Shown one piece after another: positions 1-12,290 of a stretch of DNA of 64,000 nucleotides. The notes under the pieces were generated by a model. The model was not told the origin of the DNA. It saw only the letters and a program-made list of their open reading frames with translations, and searched no databases. The stretch is from Norana najaformis (lineage: Eukaryota; Annelida; Clitellata; Crassiclitellata; Hormogastridae). Where the stretch lies: positions 17,086,204 through 17,150,203 of the forward strand of contig OZ029921.1 of assembly GCA_964023275.1 (NCBI GenBank), read 5' to 3'. The first letter of the stretch is position 1. Every line of letters begins with the position of its first letter. Position numbers and translations under genes: made by a program.

Positions 1-43
1 TATTAGAGCTTAAAATAGTTTTCGTTTTGTTTTAACATTGCAG

Positions 44-2611
44 GTGTGGAGTGTGATTTTTTTGTCAGTGTGCAGTTGACAAATCATACAGCGGTAACCT
101 GGTACGGTGCTCCCAATACCCTCTGGATTCGCTACACAGTCCGAAAAGGAGATGCAAAATATCCAGGTATTGAACACAGTGTTAAGTGTTAAGGCGTCAC
201 CTAGTATTAGAAGTTTAATGAAACAATACTGAGGAGAAAATCCTGATCAGTTTTAGGATCAATCGGAAAATTTCTGACTGGGATTTGACCCTGTTGCTTT
301 TACTGCAACCTAATCACACAATCCATGCAATAAATTATGCAAGTTTAATAGTTGCTCCTTTCTAGATAGACCAAAATCATGGTTGTTTATATAGCACTTT
401 TAAAGAGAAAGTCTTCAGAGGATCTCCTCACCAGATAACATCTGTAGTGTTGCATACTGCTAGGTAAACTATTCCAGCATGATGGGCTGACCATGGAAAG
501 CTTTTATGTTGCACTGTGGAAGTTTGAGACAACAAAGTTGCAGAGATAAGCTAGGAGCATTATCAGGCTGGATGTGATTAAACTTTAGGATATTAAGCTT
601 AGTGTGTCTTTGCATGGGCAACCAATGCAGCTTTTCTGCTTAAAGTTTGATATGTGCAGAATCATGCCAGCTGCAACATTCTAGCACTTGATTGCTGCTG
701 GTTGATGCAGGAGATCATTTAGATCTCACTACTGTTGTCAACAAGGTTGTAATCATAAGTAATCATAAGCTAAGTCGCTTGAGTGTTGAGCGAGTGGCAT
801 GTTGAGTGTATCTGACATGGTCACAGGTCAATTCCTGGTCCAGGGTCACCTCAGGGTCATGCCTGAAAATGGAGAGAGAGGCACCTGGAAAGCATAGTTG
901 CAGTTAGGCAAATCTATCATATGAGTATTCCAGCAGTTACCAAGCCAAATGGTTGAAGTTTATCAAAGTTTCTTCAGATTTGGCTGGACAACTTTCAGGT
1001 GCTAAGCTGACCAATTGTTTCTCTGCTAAATATTTTGCCGGTACAGTTTGTTAGTTGGGTATATACCCACGTATCAGCATACTGATGAGTTGCAATCCCT
1101 AGAATAAAGGGGGCCAAGTCTGTGGTGTAAAGGATAGAGTAAGGACCCTGTGGTAGCACAAGAAGACCACAAGTGGCACAATTGGAATCACCTACCATTA
1201 CCCAAGCAAGGTCTGAGCACTGTTAATTCATTAAGTTGGTAACTGTCAGCAGTTGCCTGTAAGTTCTCTTATGGTAACCAACATCTTTTGATACTTCTAA
1301 AGCTCTGCTATGATGATTTATTTGCTTTCAATTACATTTTATAGGTATTGACCTGGATTTTCAGTGGTTTGATAAGACAATAACTCGCCTTCCGGAAGCT
1401 ATTTCTTTGGCTTTTAAACCAGTTCCGCTTTCGGACTACAAATGGTCAGTGTCGAAGATGGACAAACCTGTTGACCCTACAACTGTACTACTCAATGGCA
1501 GCCAGTATCAGCACGGTCAGTATACTGTTATCGTGCATCCAGCATTTTTGCAGTTTTACATCTGAAAGCTTGTGGAATTTTGAAATCTGTTATGAATTAC
1601 AACAGTTTTTATGAATTGTGTGGCACCCTTTAAAGATCTTTACTTAGAAGCTCTCAGTCTAGTTCTAGCACCAAAGGAACAGCTCTTTTTAGCATGCACA
1701 AAATTAGCATAGTACATTACAAAATTTTCTTGTGCAAATCACACGTCGAGATCATTTATTTAGTCTTCAGGGTAATCCTTAAGGAATTTGATGAACCTTG
1801 GTTCGGTCAAACTTGACGCTCTATCAAGATCAATTGTTTCAGTCGTCTGGGACATGGGTGTGACGTACTCTGGAAAGAACCAACCAGTTGGTCTGCGCTT
1901 GTTGTTGCCTGATGTACCTTTAGTTTGCATTCTCACTGGAACCAGACTTGACCATATCTTTCCCATACCACTTCAACCCATTCCTGACATAACTGGAGTA
2001 GCTTTCAACATCTACAACATTTGGGATACCAACTGGATCATGTGGTATCCATTTGTTGATGGCGACGAGGGGTTTAAAGCACGTTTCAGCCTGCAGTTTT
2101 TGGCTGCTTGATAGCTTGTTTAAACTCTTTGATGCTTGAATTCACTGGTTGTTTCTTCAAATCTGAGCTTCTGATAATTCTATGAAATTCTGTGATGTTA
2201 ATTCATGTATTCTATTGTTAATCTAATGAAATGCTATTGTCAGTGCCTTTAGACCCACAATACAAAGTGTGATGTAGGGTTTTATGTTTTGGAGTTGAGA
2301 TGTCTTATTTCATGTGTCTTCTTTCAGTGGTAGGGGACCAGGGAGTACTGTATTCTGGGCAAGGTTGGAAGTACTTCATGCGTCTACTATCACCTGATGT
2401 TCCACTAGCCATGGTTCTAACTGGCAGCGTCATGTCCCATGTCTTTCCAGCACCACTGGGGCCTTTCAGTGACAAGATAACTGGCATGGCCTTCAACTTA
2501 TACAACAACATCTGGGAAACCAATTATATCATGTGGTATCCATACATGGACGATGATGAAAATTTCAGAGCAAGATTTGCAATTGAGTTTGTTAATACAA
2601 TTGGTGACTAA
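44..2611 (+). CDS. 3' part of a gene ending in a DUF5054-like domain
   Basis: Three coding exons are visible: 44-166, 1345-1532 (approximate end, CAC G before gtcagt) and 2328-2611 (stop TAA). All joins are phase 1 with AG/GT borders. The upstream part of the gene lies left of the window. The peptide runs through TRLPEAISLAF, NGSQYQH and, after the splice, VVGDQGVLYSG, then FNLYNNIWETNYIMWYPY and a C-terminal FRARFAIEF. From memory this is the pattern of the DUF5054 family (found in fungi, plants and bacteria, with an alpha-mannosidase-like glycosidase relationship suggested for its N-terminal region). No catalytic residue can be judged because the N-terminal part is missing. A possible poly(A) signal ATTAAA is at 2789-2794. 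An alternative terminal exon at 1843-2111 precedes the last exon. Family call is moderately sure; substrate unknown. Confidence 0.7.
390..1200 (-). mobile_element. Decayed CR1-like LINE fragment in an intron
   Basis: On the minus strand, 995-1198 reads LPQGPYSILYTTDLAPFILG followed by HQYADTWVY. This is a degenerate version of the reverse-transcriptase blocks GxPQGSxLGPxLFxLYT and YADDTQ. Further on, about 590-640 reads LHWLPMQRHTKLN and about 390-440 reads SSEDFLFKSAI then a stop. These match the usual C-terminal end of CR1/jockey-like ORF2 proteins. Stops and shifts break the frame, so it is a relic. It fills most of the intron between the exons ending at 166 and starting at 1345. Confidence 0.7.
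1843..2111 (+). CDS. Alternative terminal exon, tandem copy of the last DUF5054-like exon
   Basis: This exon starts after a cag acceptor in the same phase as the exon at 2328 and stays open to TGA at 2111. Its peptide parallels the downstream copy position by position: VVWDMGVTYSG against VVGDQGVLYSG, PDVPLVCILTG against PDVPLAMVLTG, and FNIYNIWDTNWIMWYPF against FNLYNNIWETNYIMWYPY. Both copies can be joined to the exon ending near 1532, giving two products that differ only in the last 90 or so residues. The upstream copy lacks one Asn of the NNIW motif and has a shorter end (LQFLAA). It could be a used alternative last exon or a relic that has not yet acquired a frameshift. Confidence 0.65.
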
Positions 2612-4330
2612 TGCCAGAACTTGCAAATTTGAAGTATGCATTGCCATTTGGGGCATCAATTACGTTACACGTCAAATAGCATAATTTAAAAAAATAGTGC
2701 TTGAAATACACTGGTACACTGTTGCCACTGGATTTTCTATTTGTTATTGTCATTTTAAATTTGTTATCAAATGTTAATGATATAATCGATTAAAGTACTT
2801 GTGCACATCACCTACTAAGAACACATTCCGGTTGGTTATTTTGCTGGTTGTTTGTTAGGTTGTAATCTGCTTGTATTTGTTGCACGTTGTTTTTAATTGT
2901 GTACTTTATTCATTTAATGAAATATTGAACGGTTATGCAATAATTTTGGAATTTACTTTTCCATATTATATTAAAGAAATAATATGAGAATGAAATGATC
3001 CAGTTCTTGCGATCATTTTGCCCATTCATTGACTAATATTACTGGATGCGGGTTGACTTCTAGCAACTTCTTGCCTGAAATGAAACTAGTGTGATTATGA
3101 AAAATTCTAACAAATTTTTTTTATGCTGCACGGGTTTTAGTTAATTTGGGGTTGTTGATAAAGGACATTCACAAATCCTTCCTCCACTTTTATCCACATT
3201 TGGCTTTGGCATTACCCTCCTCTACTCACCCTTTGTGGATGTTTGTACTCCATGGGAGTACTAGGGCATAAATTAGCCTACCTTGATGGGGTGAAGTACT
3301 TTGATACTGCCACATTCAGCCAGGGGACTTTAGACTGAGGTGGTGTTTAAGCCTGTACTGAAATAACTTATGTACCAACTTTAGATACTGACGTCTGCAC
3401 TGGGCATAAGCCACTCCCCTTTTCCAAATTTGGGTGACCCTTCCCTCACCCCCTGCGGATGTGCGTAATGGACGAACCCTATAAGTGCAGTACATTCCAG
3501 CAAATAATATGGGAAAATGAAATCAAAACTACCAGTAGGCCCAATGCCAATAAGTTAAAATCTGAACTTAGTCTGCATCTTGCACAATTGTGCTTTTGGT
3601 TAAAATGAAACTGTTTTCACACCCTTAGTTTTTTAATCATTTACAATATAACAATGAATTCAAAATTGTTAAAATCCTAGAGTGGTGAATTTCTTCAGTC
3701 AAATGCATCTTTGTCATCACTTTTAAAATAGTAAACTCTTTAAGGAGGCGAAAACAACTGGCTCACAGTAAGTTTTGGAGAAGTAGACATAGAGTACATG
3801 AAGTAGTTGGTAAACTGGGGAATTGTGGAACTGGTATTCCTCCACCATGCCATGATTTAACTGTTCGCCTGAAAACTTTGTTCCTGATGTAAACACTAAG
3901 AGATTTTAACAACTTGGACATGACATTGCAATACATGATCTTCGTGAGTTTTTATAGTTTATAAAGTTTAATTTGTAATTCAGTAGGACATTACTAAAGT
4001 GGTTGCCGAGTTTGGATGATACTACATTTATATGACTGACATTCAAAGGCTGTATATATTTATATTTGCATTCAGCCTTAGAAAAAATAACTAAATTTGT
4101 ATTTGGCAGAATAGTGAAACTCTGCATGTTGTATATCTAAAAAAAAATGCTTGCAGTGTGAATTTGAAGGGCAGCTCATATGCTGAAGCAAAGAACTCAT
4201 AAATGCACTGTTTAACACACTGGTTATCATTTTTTTCTTACATGAGAAATTGGGACAGAGTAGATGTCTACAGTCAAGGTAATGAAGGTACATCGCTGGC
4301 ACAGACAAATTCGTCCATAGCTACACAGCA
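2612..4330. other. Intergenic interval between two convergent genes
   Basis: The interval separates the stop of the + strand DUF5054-like gene from the stop of the - strand DUSP12 gene, so it should hold both 3' UTRs. I see AT-rich sequence, an ATTAAA at 2789-2794, and no exon or clear mobile element. The short minus-strand open frames at 3906-4308 show no domain pattern. Confidence 0.5.
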
Positions 4331-7300
4331 TCAGTGGCTGGTGTAAACATGTTCGATATGTTCAGTCAAGGCCTTGCTTTCGTCAATGCCAACATTTGAG
4401 GTACTCGGAGTTACAGGAGTACCTGTGGGAAAGGCAATGGGTTTCCGTGCGAATAAAGGACACAAGTCGCAGTAGTCAAGCTTAGACTTTTGCATATGAA
4501 ACGCTGGAGTTACCCATTGACCACAAGGACACGTCTCACCTGAAGTAAACAAACAATGCACAAACTGTGTCACATAACTGCAATAAAATTCAAGCCTTTC
4601 CTGAAGTGTAATATGAAGTATTAGCAACTTCAGTTTTCTCAGCTTCAGCCTGCAAGGGCAGTTGGCTAGTCCTCTCACCACCCGATTGTCCAACTGACAG
4701 TGTACAGTCAGTGTACTCATTTTACAGTTTATGTAGATTAGCCCCTTGAGTACGTCCGTAACACACGTATGGTGCCCAATGAACCATAGTGAAAATAAAA
4801 ATATCTACCCAAGTATGTATTATACATACCAACATGTAAAAAATTAAAGTTTAATAAGAGAGCAAAGGTAGTAGCTCAGTGGTACTGTTAATGTCTATCA
4901 CAGTATGCTTTAAATGTGATAAAGTGATCAACTAGAACTACTGAATCCATCTTTGCATACCTGCCCACCGAAAGGAACCAATTTTTGCTTGACAGTTGGG
5001 GCAGTTCAGCTGCAACAAACCACAGATGCCATGTTTAAAAAATACCAACATATGTTAACATCATGTTTACTGTGGTATGTATGTATGTATGTATGTAATC
5101 TTTTATATAGCGCATTTTAAGAACCTCTCAAAAGCGCTGTGAACATGGGTGCCCAGTTAATTTAAACAAGTAAGTCTTGACTAATGAAGAGAATATTTCT
5201 TGGGCCAAATTAACAGAAATAGAACGAATGTTTATAAGAAGACTGTTCCACAGGGAAGGACCCACGCAGGACAATGCATGGTTGTCGTGCTGATATACCA
5301 CAGCGAGGAACCTGTAGATCTCCTCAGGATGAAGAGCGAAGTGACTGACGACCCGGATGGGCACCGACCGGCACAAACAACTCGTGTATATATTCAGGAG
5401 CGTATCCAGCCAACGAGGCCCGACCAAAAAGCAGGATCTTGAATTTGATTCTTTCTTCAATTGGTAGCCAGTGCAGAGTATCTCTCATATAAACTGATAT
5501 ACATGTATGAAAAAATTTGGGTAGATTAGCGACTAGACGGGCAGCACAGTTCAGGACGGACTGGAGCTGACGAAGACGGAATTTTGGCAAACTTGCGAAG
5601 ACAGAGTTGCAGTAGTCATATGAATTTTCAGTTCAGTTTCTGAAGAAGACCTTTCATGTTTCTAGGTGTCAAAATGTGTTGGGGTCGTCCATAATGGATG
5701 TTCACAAAGAATGACCTGCTTTGGATCCCTCCATTCCCTTGTCCGCAAATTTCATTACCCTCACTTCCCCTCTGCAGAACAGACTTTGCAGGACTAACTG
5801 TGTTATGAGGTCCGTCTGCACTGCAAACAAACGGTGCCAAAATCTCATTCAAATTTATTCGACATAACTTTATAACAATGAACTATCCTTCTGCTCTTGT
5901 ACATTTCTTTAAGATGCCTACCAGTTCAATTTTAATTCTAAACTTTGAATGTGACTTCAGGTCAAAAAGGTTTTATAACCCTGCCTGACTTCTAAAAATA
6001 ACTTTAAGAAGCAGTTATACTGTTACACAAGAGTGTAAAGCTACCAGTATTTTACGACAGCATTAATATCAATTGAAACAAACAATAACTGCACTTGTAC
6101 CTTGCCATGCTGCTGTAATATTGTGTTCTGCATCCAAACAACAGGTTCAATAAATATGGAAGCAGAACAGGGCAATTCTGAATTGCAAACTTGTGATTTT
6201 GCTGTCTTTTCCGTTTTGTTGTCCTTGTTAAATGAGGAACGACTGAAACTACTAGAATGAGTTACGACTCCACTCTCTCGAAATAGAGAACGCCTACAGA
6301 ATGTATGTAATAGAATTAAATGTAAGAGTAAACTTAAAGATTGGTCTTTAAGGAGCACAACAGACAAGGACAGCTTTTGTCAATGTGCAGTGGCAGGCAG
6401 TTTTGAGATCATCCAAAAGGCTAAGAAGCCTTATCATTATTTTTACCTCTCATTATTTTATTACTATTATTATTACCATTATTATTATTACGTTCCAAAG
6501 TCTCAAGTCTGTTACAGAATTCTTGGACTGTAGTGGTCATAAAAATATATTGATAAAATATACCAATTGGAAGAGTCTGGGGCAAAGCAAAATTTTATGA
6601 CAGAAACTCCAAATACCACACATATAGACCTATCTTTTGTAGTTTGCACAAAAACTTAAGCTTATTAAAACTAACCGAGAAAACAAAGCTCATGTTTACA
6701 TACAAGCAATATCCGTATTAAACCATGAAAGCATTTTAACTAATATAAAGCAAATAAACCTGCCTGCATTTTCTACATTTGTAAAAGGCTTCATTACTGC
6801 TGGATAGTGAAGGATCGGCAGATAAGCAAGGTGCTAAACCATCTTCCTGAAGATTAACTGCAAATGCCAAAAACCCTAAGTAAATATTCTCAAAATAATT
6901 AACAATAACAAGTAATAACTATTAACCCTAGGTCACAGCAGACCGTGCAGAACATTAAGTGACTTTTTCATCGAAGAGACATGGCAGGCGGCTTCTTTGA
7001 AATAAGTTAGCAAACATAAGGTTTACATAGGATGTCTTGTTGTTGGAAGCAATGGGGGAAGAAAACACTGGGCAGGAGCATAGTGAGTTAGATAAAATGC
7101 ATCCTGCTGTGAGGAATCTGGGGAATGGTCAGAACCAGCGAAGAGAAATTTCCCCTTCACCTTGAAAAATCATGCCACGGGTTTAATGACATTTTATAAA
7201 AATTACTTAGCTTTAGAGCCTTAATTCTAACAGTTTAACAACTTATAGCACTCACAGTTTAACACCTGTGTTGCCAACAGGCTCAATCGATATTGCCTGT

Positions 7301-8757
7301 ATTCAGCGTGGTTTGGATTAATATGACTGCCCATTGCTTCAAACAGCTCCAGTTGTTTTGTAAAGCCGGGATTAGGCCTAAAAAACAAAGAAGTCTTTAG
7401 CTGACTACAAAAACTTTTTGTGGAATGAAAAAATTAACCATTACATCAGAGAACCTTTAAGTCATGCCAGTTATTCAGTCAATCATTAAGTCAGTTATTT
7501 TTCAGTCAAAATCATTATGAAAGTTTATTTGAGTGACAAGTCAGTGAACTGTAATGAAGGACGTTACAGAAAACAATTTCATCAGATTACTGAGAGCAAG
7601 CAATAAGGGTGTGAATTTTAAAAAATACCACATAAAAACATTGCATCCCACTTACAGCCCACAATGTGCAGAGACAGATATTTAGGCAACATTTAGCACT
7701 GAGTGTAAAATATCAATCATTTTGTTGTTGAATGACTTACTCAACAGATGGCCTCATTTTCTTTACAAACTGTAACGCCTCTGCCACAGTCAAATCCTGT
7801 CTGGCCATCAAGTATGCAATCGCAATAGTCGCACTTCTTGACTGACCGGCATAGCTGTAAGCATAAAGATCATTCCCAGTTTCTTCATTCAGCAAAGCAA
7901 CGATGTAATCTGTACAGTCCAAGGTGACCAAAGCCTAGCCACATACCCACAGGTACATTAAGTTCGCTGCCTCTAACGGGTGCGGTGGTACTACACAAAT
8001 TGTGCTTAACATTACATCACCATAAGAGTATACAGTGAATTACATTACATTGCCAGTAAAATGCGACAGAAAGGAAGAGTTTGTTGCTTCGGAGTGTAAA
8101 TCCATTTGGGTGCTACCAAAATTCTGTAATTACCCCTCAATGCACAGTAACAATAAAGACAGCCTTTGGGTTTGACCATAAAAGACTGCCATCAAGACTA
8201 ACCTACTTTATTAAGAAATGTTTTCGTTGTAAATTTCTAAACGATGAAATGTTGAATACAAATACGCATTTATTTATCCCAAAGCAAATGAGGCAAAAAC
8301 ATGTATTTAGAATAAAACTGTCAGACTATTCTTTTGCTGCAGTGGGTACTCAAATCACAGACCTCAGAACTGGCAGCAAAACATGCTAACCCATGAACAT
8401 TATACCTGTAATAATTATCATATTTAATCTGCAGAAAATTTTATTCCCAAGATTACTTGCTTCTGAATACTACAGTTCATCGAGGCACATAACACTACTG
8501 CCTTAGTTCTTAGCTAACCTGTTGACAGATGCAAAGCTGAGAATTATTTTGTTTAAGGCTTATGTGTGCCTGCATAACCAAGTAAATCTTATGCAAAACC
8601 ATTATTTTTATACGTATTGCAAAGGTAGGATCATACCAGTGAATGAAAACTGCTCCATCCTTCCTTCCATCATCAATAAACTCAATACAGTCATCAAAGT
8701 GACTCAGCAGATCAAAGTCCTCTTCATCCAAAGCATGAATGTACTTGTACACAAATC
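4331..8757 (-). CDS. DUSP12: Dual specificity protein phosphatase 12 (YVH1 family), 5' exon(s) not found
   Basis: Minus-strand exons, 5' to 3': 8757-8637, 7854-7741, 7377-7266, 6846-6764, 6293-6101, 5009-4961, 4539-4331. The product is a dual-specificity phosphatase joined to a C-terminal zinc-binding domain; in yeast and human this protein acts in 60S ribosome maturation. The chain begins FVYKYIHALDEEDFDLLSHF and reaches the catalytic loop HCYAGQSRS (a CX5R match), whose Cys codon is split by an intron. It continues EYRQYRLSLL, YKCRKCRRSLFRES, SIFIEPVVWMQ, LNCPNCQAKIGSF and CPCGQWVTPAFHMQKSKLD, which follow the human protein closely. The Cys pairs CRKC and CPNC and the CPCG motif are present. 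The last 50 residues (Thr/Pro-rich, ending HIEHVYTSH) extend past the conserved core. Intron 4 has a GC donor. The exon with the N-terminal GLYxG-type segment is missing and should lie upstream of 8757. Confidence 0.92.
5075..5615 (-). mobile_element. 3' end of a CR1-like LINE with a GTAT-repeat tail
   Basis: On the minus strand, 5590-5330 encodes LRQLQSVLNCAARLVANL, then DTLHWLPIEERIKFKILL and YAPEYIHELF. After a frameshift near 5330 the reading continues as LSCVGPSLWNSLLINIRSI and KTYLFKLT. This is the classic C-terminus of CR1/jockey-type ORF2 proteins. The element ends at 5075-5096 in a (GTAT)n run on the plus strand, as LINE tails of this class often do. It sits in the DUSP12 intron between exons 6101-6293 and 4961-5009. 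It is 5'-truncated and frameshifted. Confidence 0.8.
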
Positions 8758-9036
8758 CTGTTTTTGCTTCTAGGGTTAGTGGCTTACTAAAAAAGTATCA
8801 GAAGAAACACTCTTTTATTGCCACATATTATTACCAAACACATGACCCATGAAGTCAAGGCCAACATGCACAGGTCAAGGTTGACTGTTGAACATTGTTG
8901 ATGCAGCACCACAGCCAAGCAAAAACGAGGCAATACCCTTTTTTACCACAATGGGATTTGGCAAATAGAAGCAATCCTCTTCACCTAGCACACGGCAGAT
9001 CCATTGTCACAAGGACCAAGGTCTGAAGTTTGCATT

Positions 9037-9484
9037 TGTGGCAGTGCTCTAATTTCAAAGAAATTGGAGCGCTGCCACACACCGGACGTATTCCTAGTTA
9101 ATAAGTAAGCGAGGCAGACTGAGAATCACATGCAGAGCACAATAAAAACTATTTTCAAGTGTCAAATTACGCTTCCATGCATAGCACAGTAGAAACTGTG
9201 CTCTTCTGCAAAAATCTCTGTGACAGTGAGGTTGTATCACTTCTTGTTTGTTGCATTTTTGAAGAGTTCCTTGTAGTATTTATTATATTTGTGCCATGCC
9301 ACAAACAGTAATTATAGATATTAGAGATATATGGAGAACCACAATACCCAACTTCTTAATTTATTGACATCAATAAAAGCATTTTTAAAACTTTTGTTAG
9401 TCTGCTACATATGGATGCTTAGTGCGGATAACTCACTTACTTATTAACTGGGAGTACAGCTGGTATGTGGCAGCGCTCTATTTC
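9037..9484. repeat. Hairpin plus inverted repeat, MITE-like
   Basis: Bases 9037-9055 and 9061-9079 form a 19-bp stem with two G-T type mismatches around the loop caaag. In addition, 9061-9113 is repeated in inverted orientation at 9432-9484, sharing a GAGCGCTGCCACA core and AGTTAATAAGTAAG at the inner end. The two arms enclose about 320 bases with no coding potential, as in a small non-autonomous DNA element. No target-site duplication was recognised. Confidence 0.5.
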
Positions 9485-10220
9485 TCTCGCAGTCTGTGGT
9501 GGCCATGTTGTTTTTAAGTAGGACGATTCTACATGTTTACTCCTACGTGTGTGTGTTTGTGTACGAATACTTACATGAAATAGCAATAGCAAGACAGTAC
9601 AAATATACGTAATACATCTCACTTATATTGGCAGTCAGAATAATGAGAAGTAAATGCCTGTTGAGCACACTGCTGCATGTACATGTACTGCTGTTTGCTA
9701 TACAAATGAGTCACATTGTTACAGAGTTATATTTTGCAGTGTTTTCTTATATTTCATTCTGTTAATAAAATTTTATATGCATTTTCAAATTTATAATTCC
9801 GATTTTTTAAAATTTTTCATATTTTTGTATCAACTTTAAGGTAAGCACATGAACTAGTCAACTCTTTCTTGACAGAATATTTCTGACGAATAAAATATGA
9901 AAAAATTATATATAAAATGTCTGTATTTCTAGATTTTACATGTTAGCTTTCACATGAAGTGATAATGGTCAAATCTACCAAAAACAACGGAGCTGCTATA
10001 GAATTAAGCAAAATTACTGCTTTGCTGTGGTTGGCTCTTCTTTCTGAAACAGGCTTCCTTGCAAGCTGTCACATGAGCTTCTGTCTTTGCCTATTTCAGC
10101 AGCAGTTGAAAATAACTCTAGTGATCTAGCATTGTCAAGTCGGGCACGCCTCTTATGAGTTTAGTTGGAGAGGCGCTAAATAAAGATGCATTTTCTTCTT
10201 TTTCTTCAGTGTTCTGCCCT

Positions 10221-11240
10221 TAGGCAGGTCCAAGAATCCAATGACACCACTCTTCTCTGTTCTGTGCCATTTCCTTAACTTCTTTATAGTTCCTTCTTTC
10301 TTTATCCATCATCCATTCCAACAGCATATTTCTTGGTCTTCCTGGAACCTTCTTTCCTTCAATTCTTCCTTCAATCCTTCAATTCTTCCTTCAATCACTG
10401 TCCTCAGGAAAGAATTTCCACGCAGTTCATTTGTCTCCTCTTTATCGCATTGACCAGTGTCTCTTCTTCCAGTACCAAGCGCAACACCTCCTAATTTGTT
10501 TTACAATCCTTCCAGCTATTAAACTTCCAGCATACTTATAGTTTCAGGGACTGCTCTATTTTGGACTGTTTTGGACATGGCTTTCAGCATGGCTCTGCCT
10601 ACTGTGACTGGATGCAGCTGCCCCTATGACGAATCTCTTTGAACTAAACACTATTTGAGAAGATCAATTAAGCATTATTCATTACTTAAAAAGCCAAACT
10701 AACCCTAACTTTAACCCTAACCCTTATTTAACAACAGACATTAGAATCCATGTTTATTTACTACAGTCAGTGACAGGACACTTACAGAAGTCATGCTTAT
10801 AAATAACATCACTGTGGCAGGCGACGCCGAAAACCAATGGCCAAAACAGCAGTCCCCGATACTATAAGTATGCCAAACTTCCCAGATAACAGAACTGACG
10901 AACTTGTTCAATTTTTGTACCATCGACTACAATAGTTATTCTTTTTCCTTCACACTTACTCAATCTCTTCACCTTTGTTTTCTTTCTATTTATCTTCATA
11001 CCATATTCTTCCGATTTTTTGTTCAAGGCATCCATTATTCTTTGTAGTCCAGCACTGGGACCTGCCACCATTGCCTGATCATCCGCAAATCTTATTCCCC
11101 TCCACCTTGACTCCGCCATCTATATTCTCCAGTGTTTCTGTGACCAACATCTGTATGTAGAAGTTGAACAGTAAGGGAGATAGCTGGCAGCCCTGTCTGA
11201 CTCCTCTTCCTATTCCTCCAGGCTGTGATATAACTACGCA
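10221..11240 (-). mobile_element. Degenerate non-LTR retrotransposon ORF2 (reverse transcriptase to C-terminus)
   Basis: On the minus strand, 11240-11150 reads GGIGRGVRQGCQLSPLLFNF, a reverse-transcriptase motif. One base-level frameshift later, 11119-10862 reads IRFADDQAMVAG (the catalytic FADD box), then IMDALNKKSEEYGMKINRKKTK and QFCYLGSL. The 3' part at 10460-10221 reads LVNAIKRRQMN, GKKVPGRPRNMLLEWMM and EMAQNREEWCHWILGPA followed by TAA. The order and spacing fit one LINE with internal loss between 10860 and 10460. It is a different family from the CR1-like relics elsewhere in the window. Confidence 0.8.
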
Positions 11241-11610
11241 CTTACAAATTATAAATTATATTAAAAGGCCGTAAATGACATATATGCTCACCAGTCAACA
11301 GTTAAAATATGAGAAATACACTTCTTCTCACGCAAATATGAACTGTTATGAGCATCATCTAAATCTCCCAGATACAAACCCTCAAAAATATAACTCATTT
11401 TCCACTATTTCGTTATATGGAAAAAGAATAATTTATATAAATACTAAAACACCACTTCAGCAACCAAACTCGAGGTCCCTTTTCTATCGCGCTAGTATTA
11501 GTAGACAACAAAGGAGATAGCATTGTTGGCCCAGTCTTCTCATTACGTACACATCAAACTATTTTAGAGCGATATAAATGTAAAATGTACATGTAGAAGT
11601 TTTTCTATAT

Positions 11611-12290
11611 CGTAATCGTAATCTCGAGATTTCTACAGCGCCCAACGAAAGCTAAGTCGCGGGAACCAGCTTATTCACAGGCGCTCAGTCAAAACAAAAT
11701 CGATAGGTAAAAGGGTTCGGTTCCAGGTCAAGATCCAGGAATCATGCAGTCTGACGGCTCACGGCCTTCTAAATAAGAACCTATTTAGATGGCCGTGGAC
11801 GGCTACGGTGGATGGTGTTTGAAATTGAAGCGAGAACAGAGATAAAGGGAAGATGAAGAATCAGGGTAAGATTTTTGGAAAAGAAGTGTTTTCAGTCTTA
11901 AGTGAAAGACCTGCGCAGAAACTGAAAGAGGTGAAGTGTTGGTGAGTTCGTATGATTGGCCAGACAACTGTCGCAATTCTGTAGGGAGCTTATTCCAGAG
12001 GGGTGGGGCAGCTATGGCAATGAAGCGATTTCCAAATTTTAAGGATGAGGTGACGGGAGGGCGAAGAACTTAGTGTTAGGATAGTTGAGGAGCGGGTTGA
12101 ACGAAGTGGTTGGATAGTCAATAATTGACGAACATAGGAGGGTTGGGAGGATTGAAGTGAGTTGTAGGTGAGGGATAAGACCTTCTACTCTATTCGTTCT
12201 GGTATTTTTAAAGAAAAGCCAGTGAAGAGATTTCAGAACAGGAGTGATGTGGTGGTGTTTGGGAGAGCATTCTGAATGCCTTTAGCGACC
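11611..12290 (-). mobile_element. LINE 3' region, family A (copy 1)
   Basis: The minus-strand translation contains RPPVTSSLKFGNRF, AAPPLWNKLPTELRQLS and VSAQVFHLRLKTLLF, the C-terminal signature of a CR1-like ORF2. Its 3' end is the sequence complementary to 11617-11683, which recurs exactly over 67 bases at 58408-58474 and with changes at 13738 and 52988. Frame breaks show it is not intact. Confidence 0.7.

Noticed and set aside
7737..7931. A DUSP lacking the catalytic Cys (frame reads YSYAGQSRS)
   Set aside because: The first residues are intron. A good acceptor (cttacag) at 7855 joined to the exon ending at 8637 restores HCYAGQSRS.
10014..10160. Minus-strand frame RRARLDNARSLELFS ending at TAA, considered as a terminal exon
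   Set aside because: Short, weak acceptor, next to a LINE 3' end, and no family recognised.
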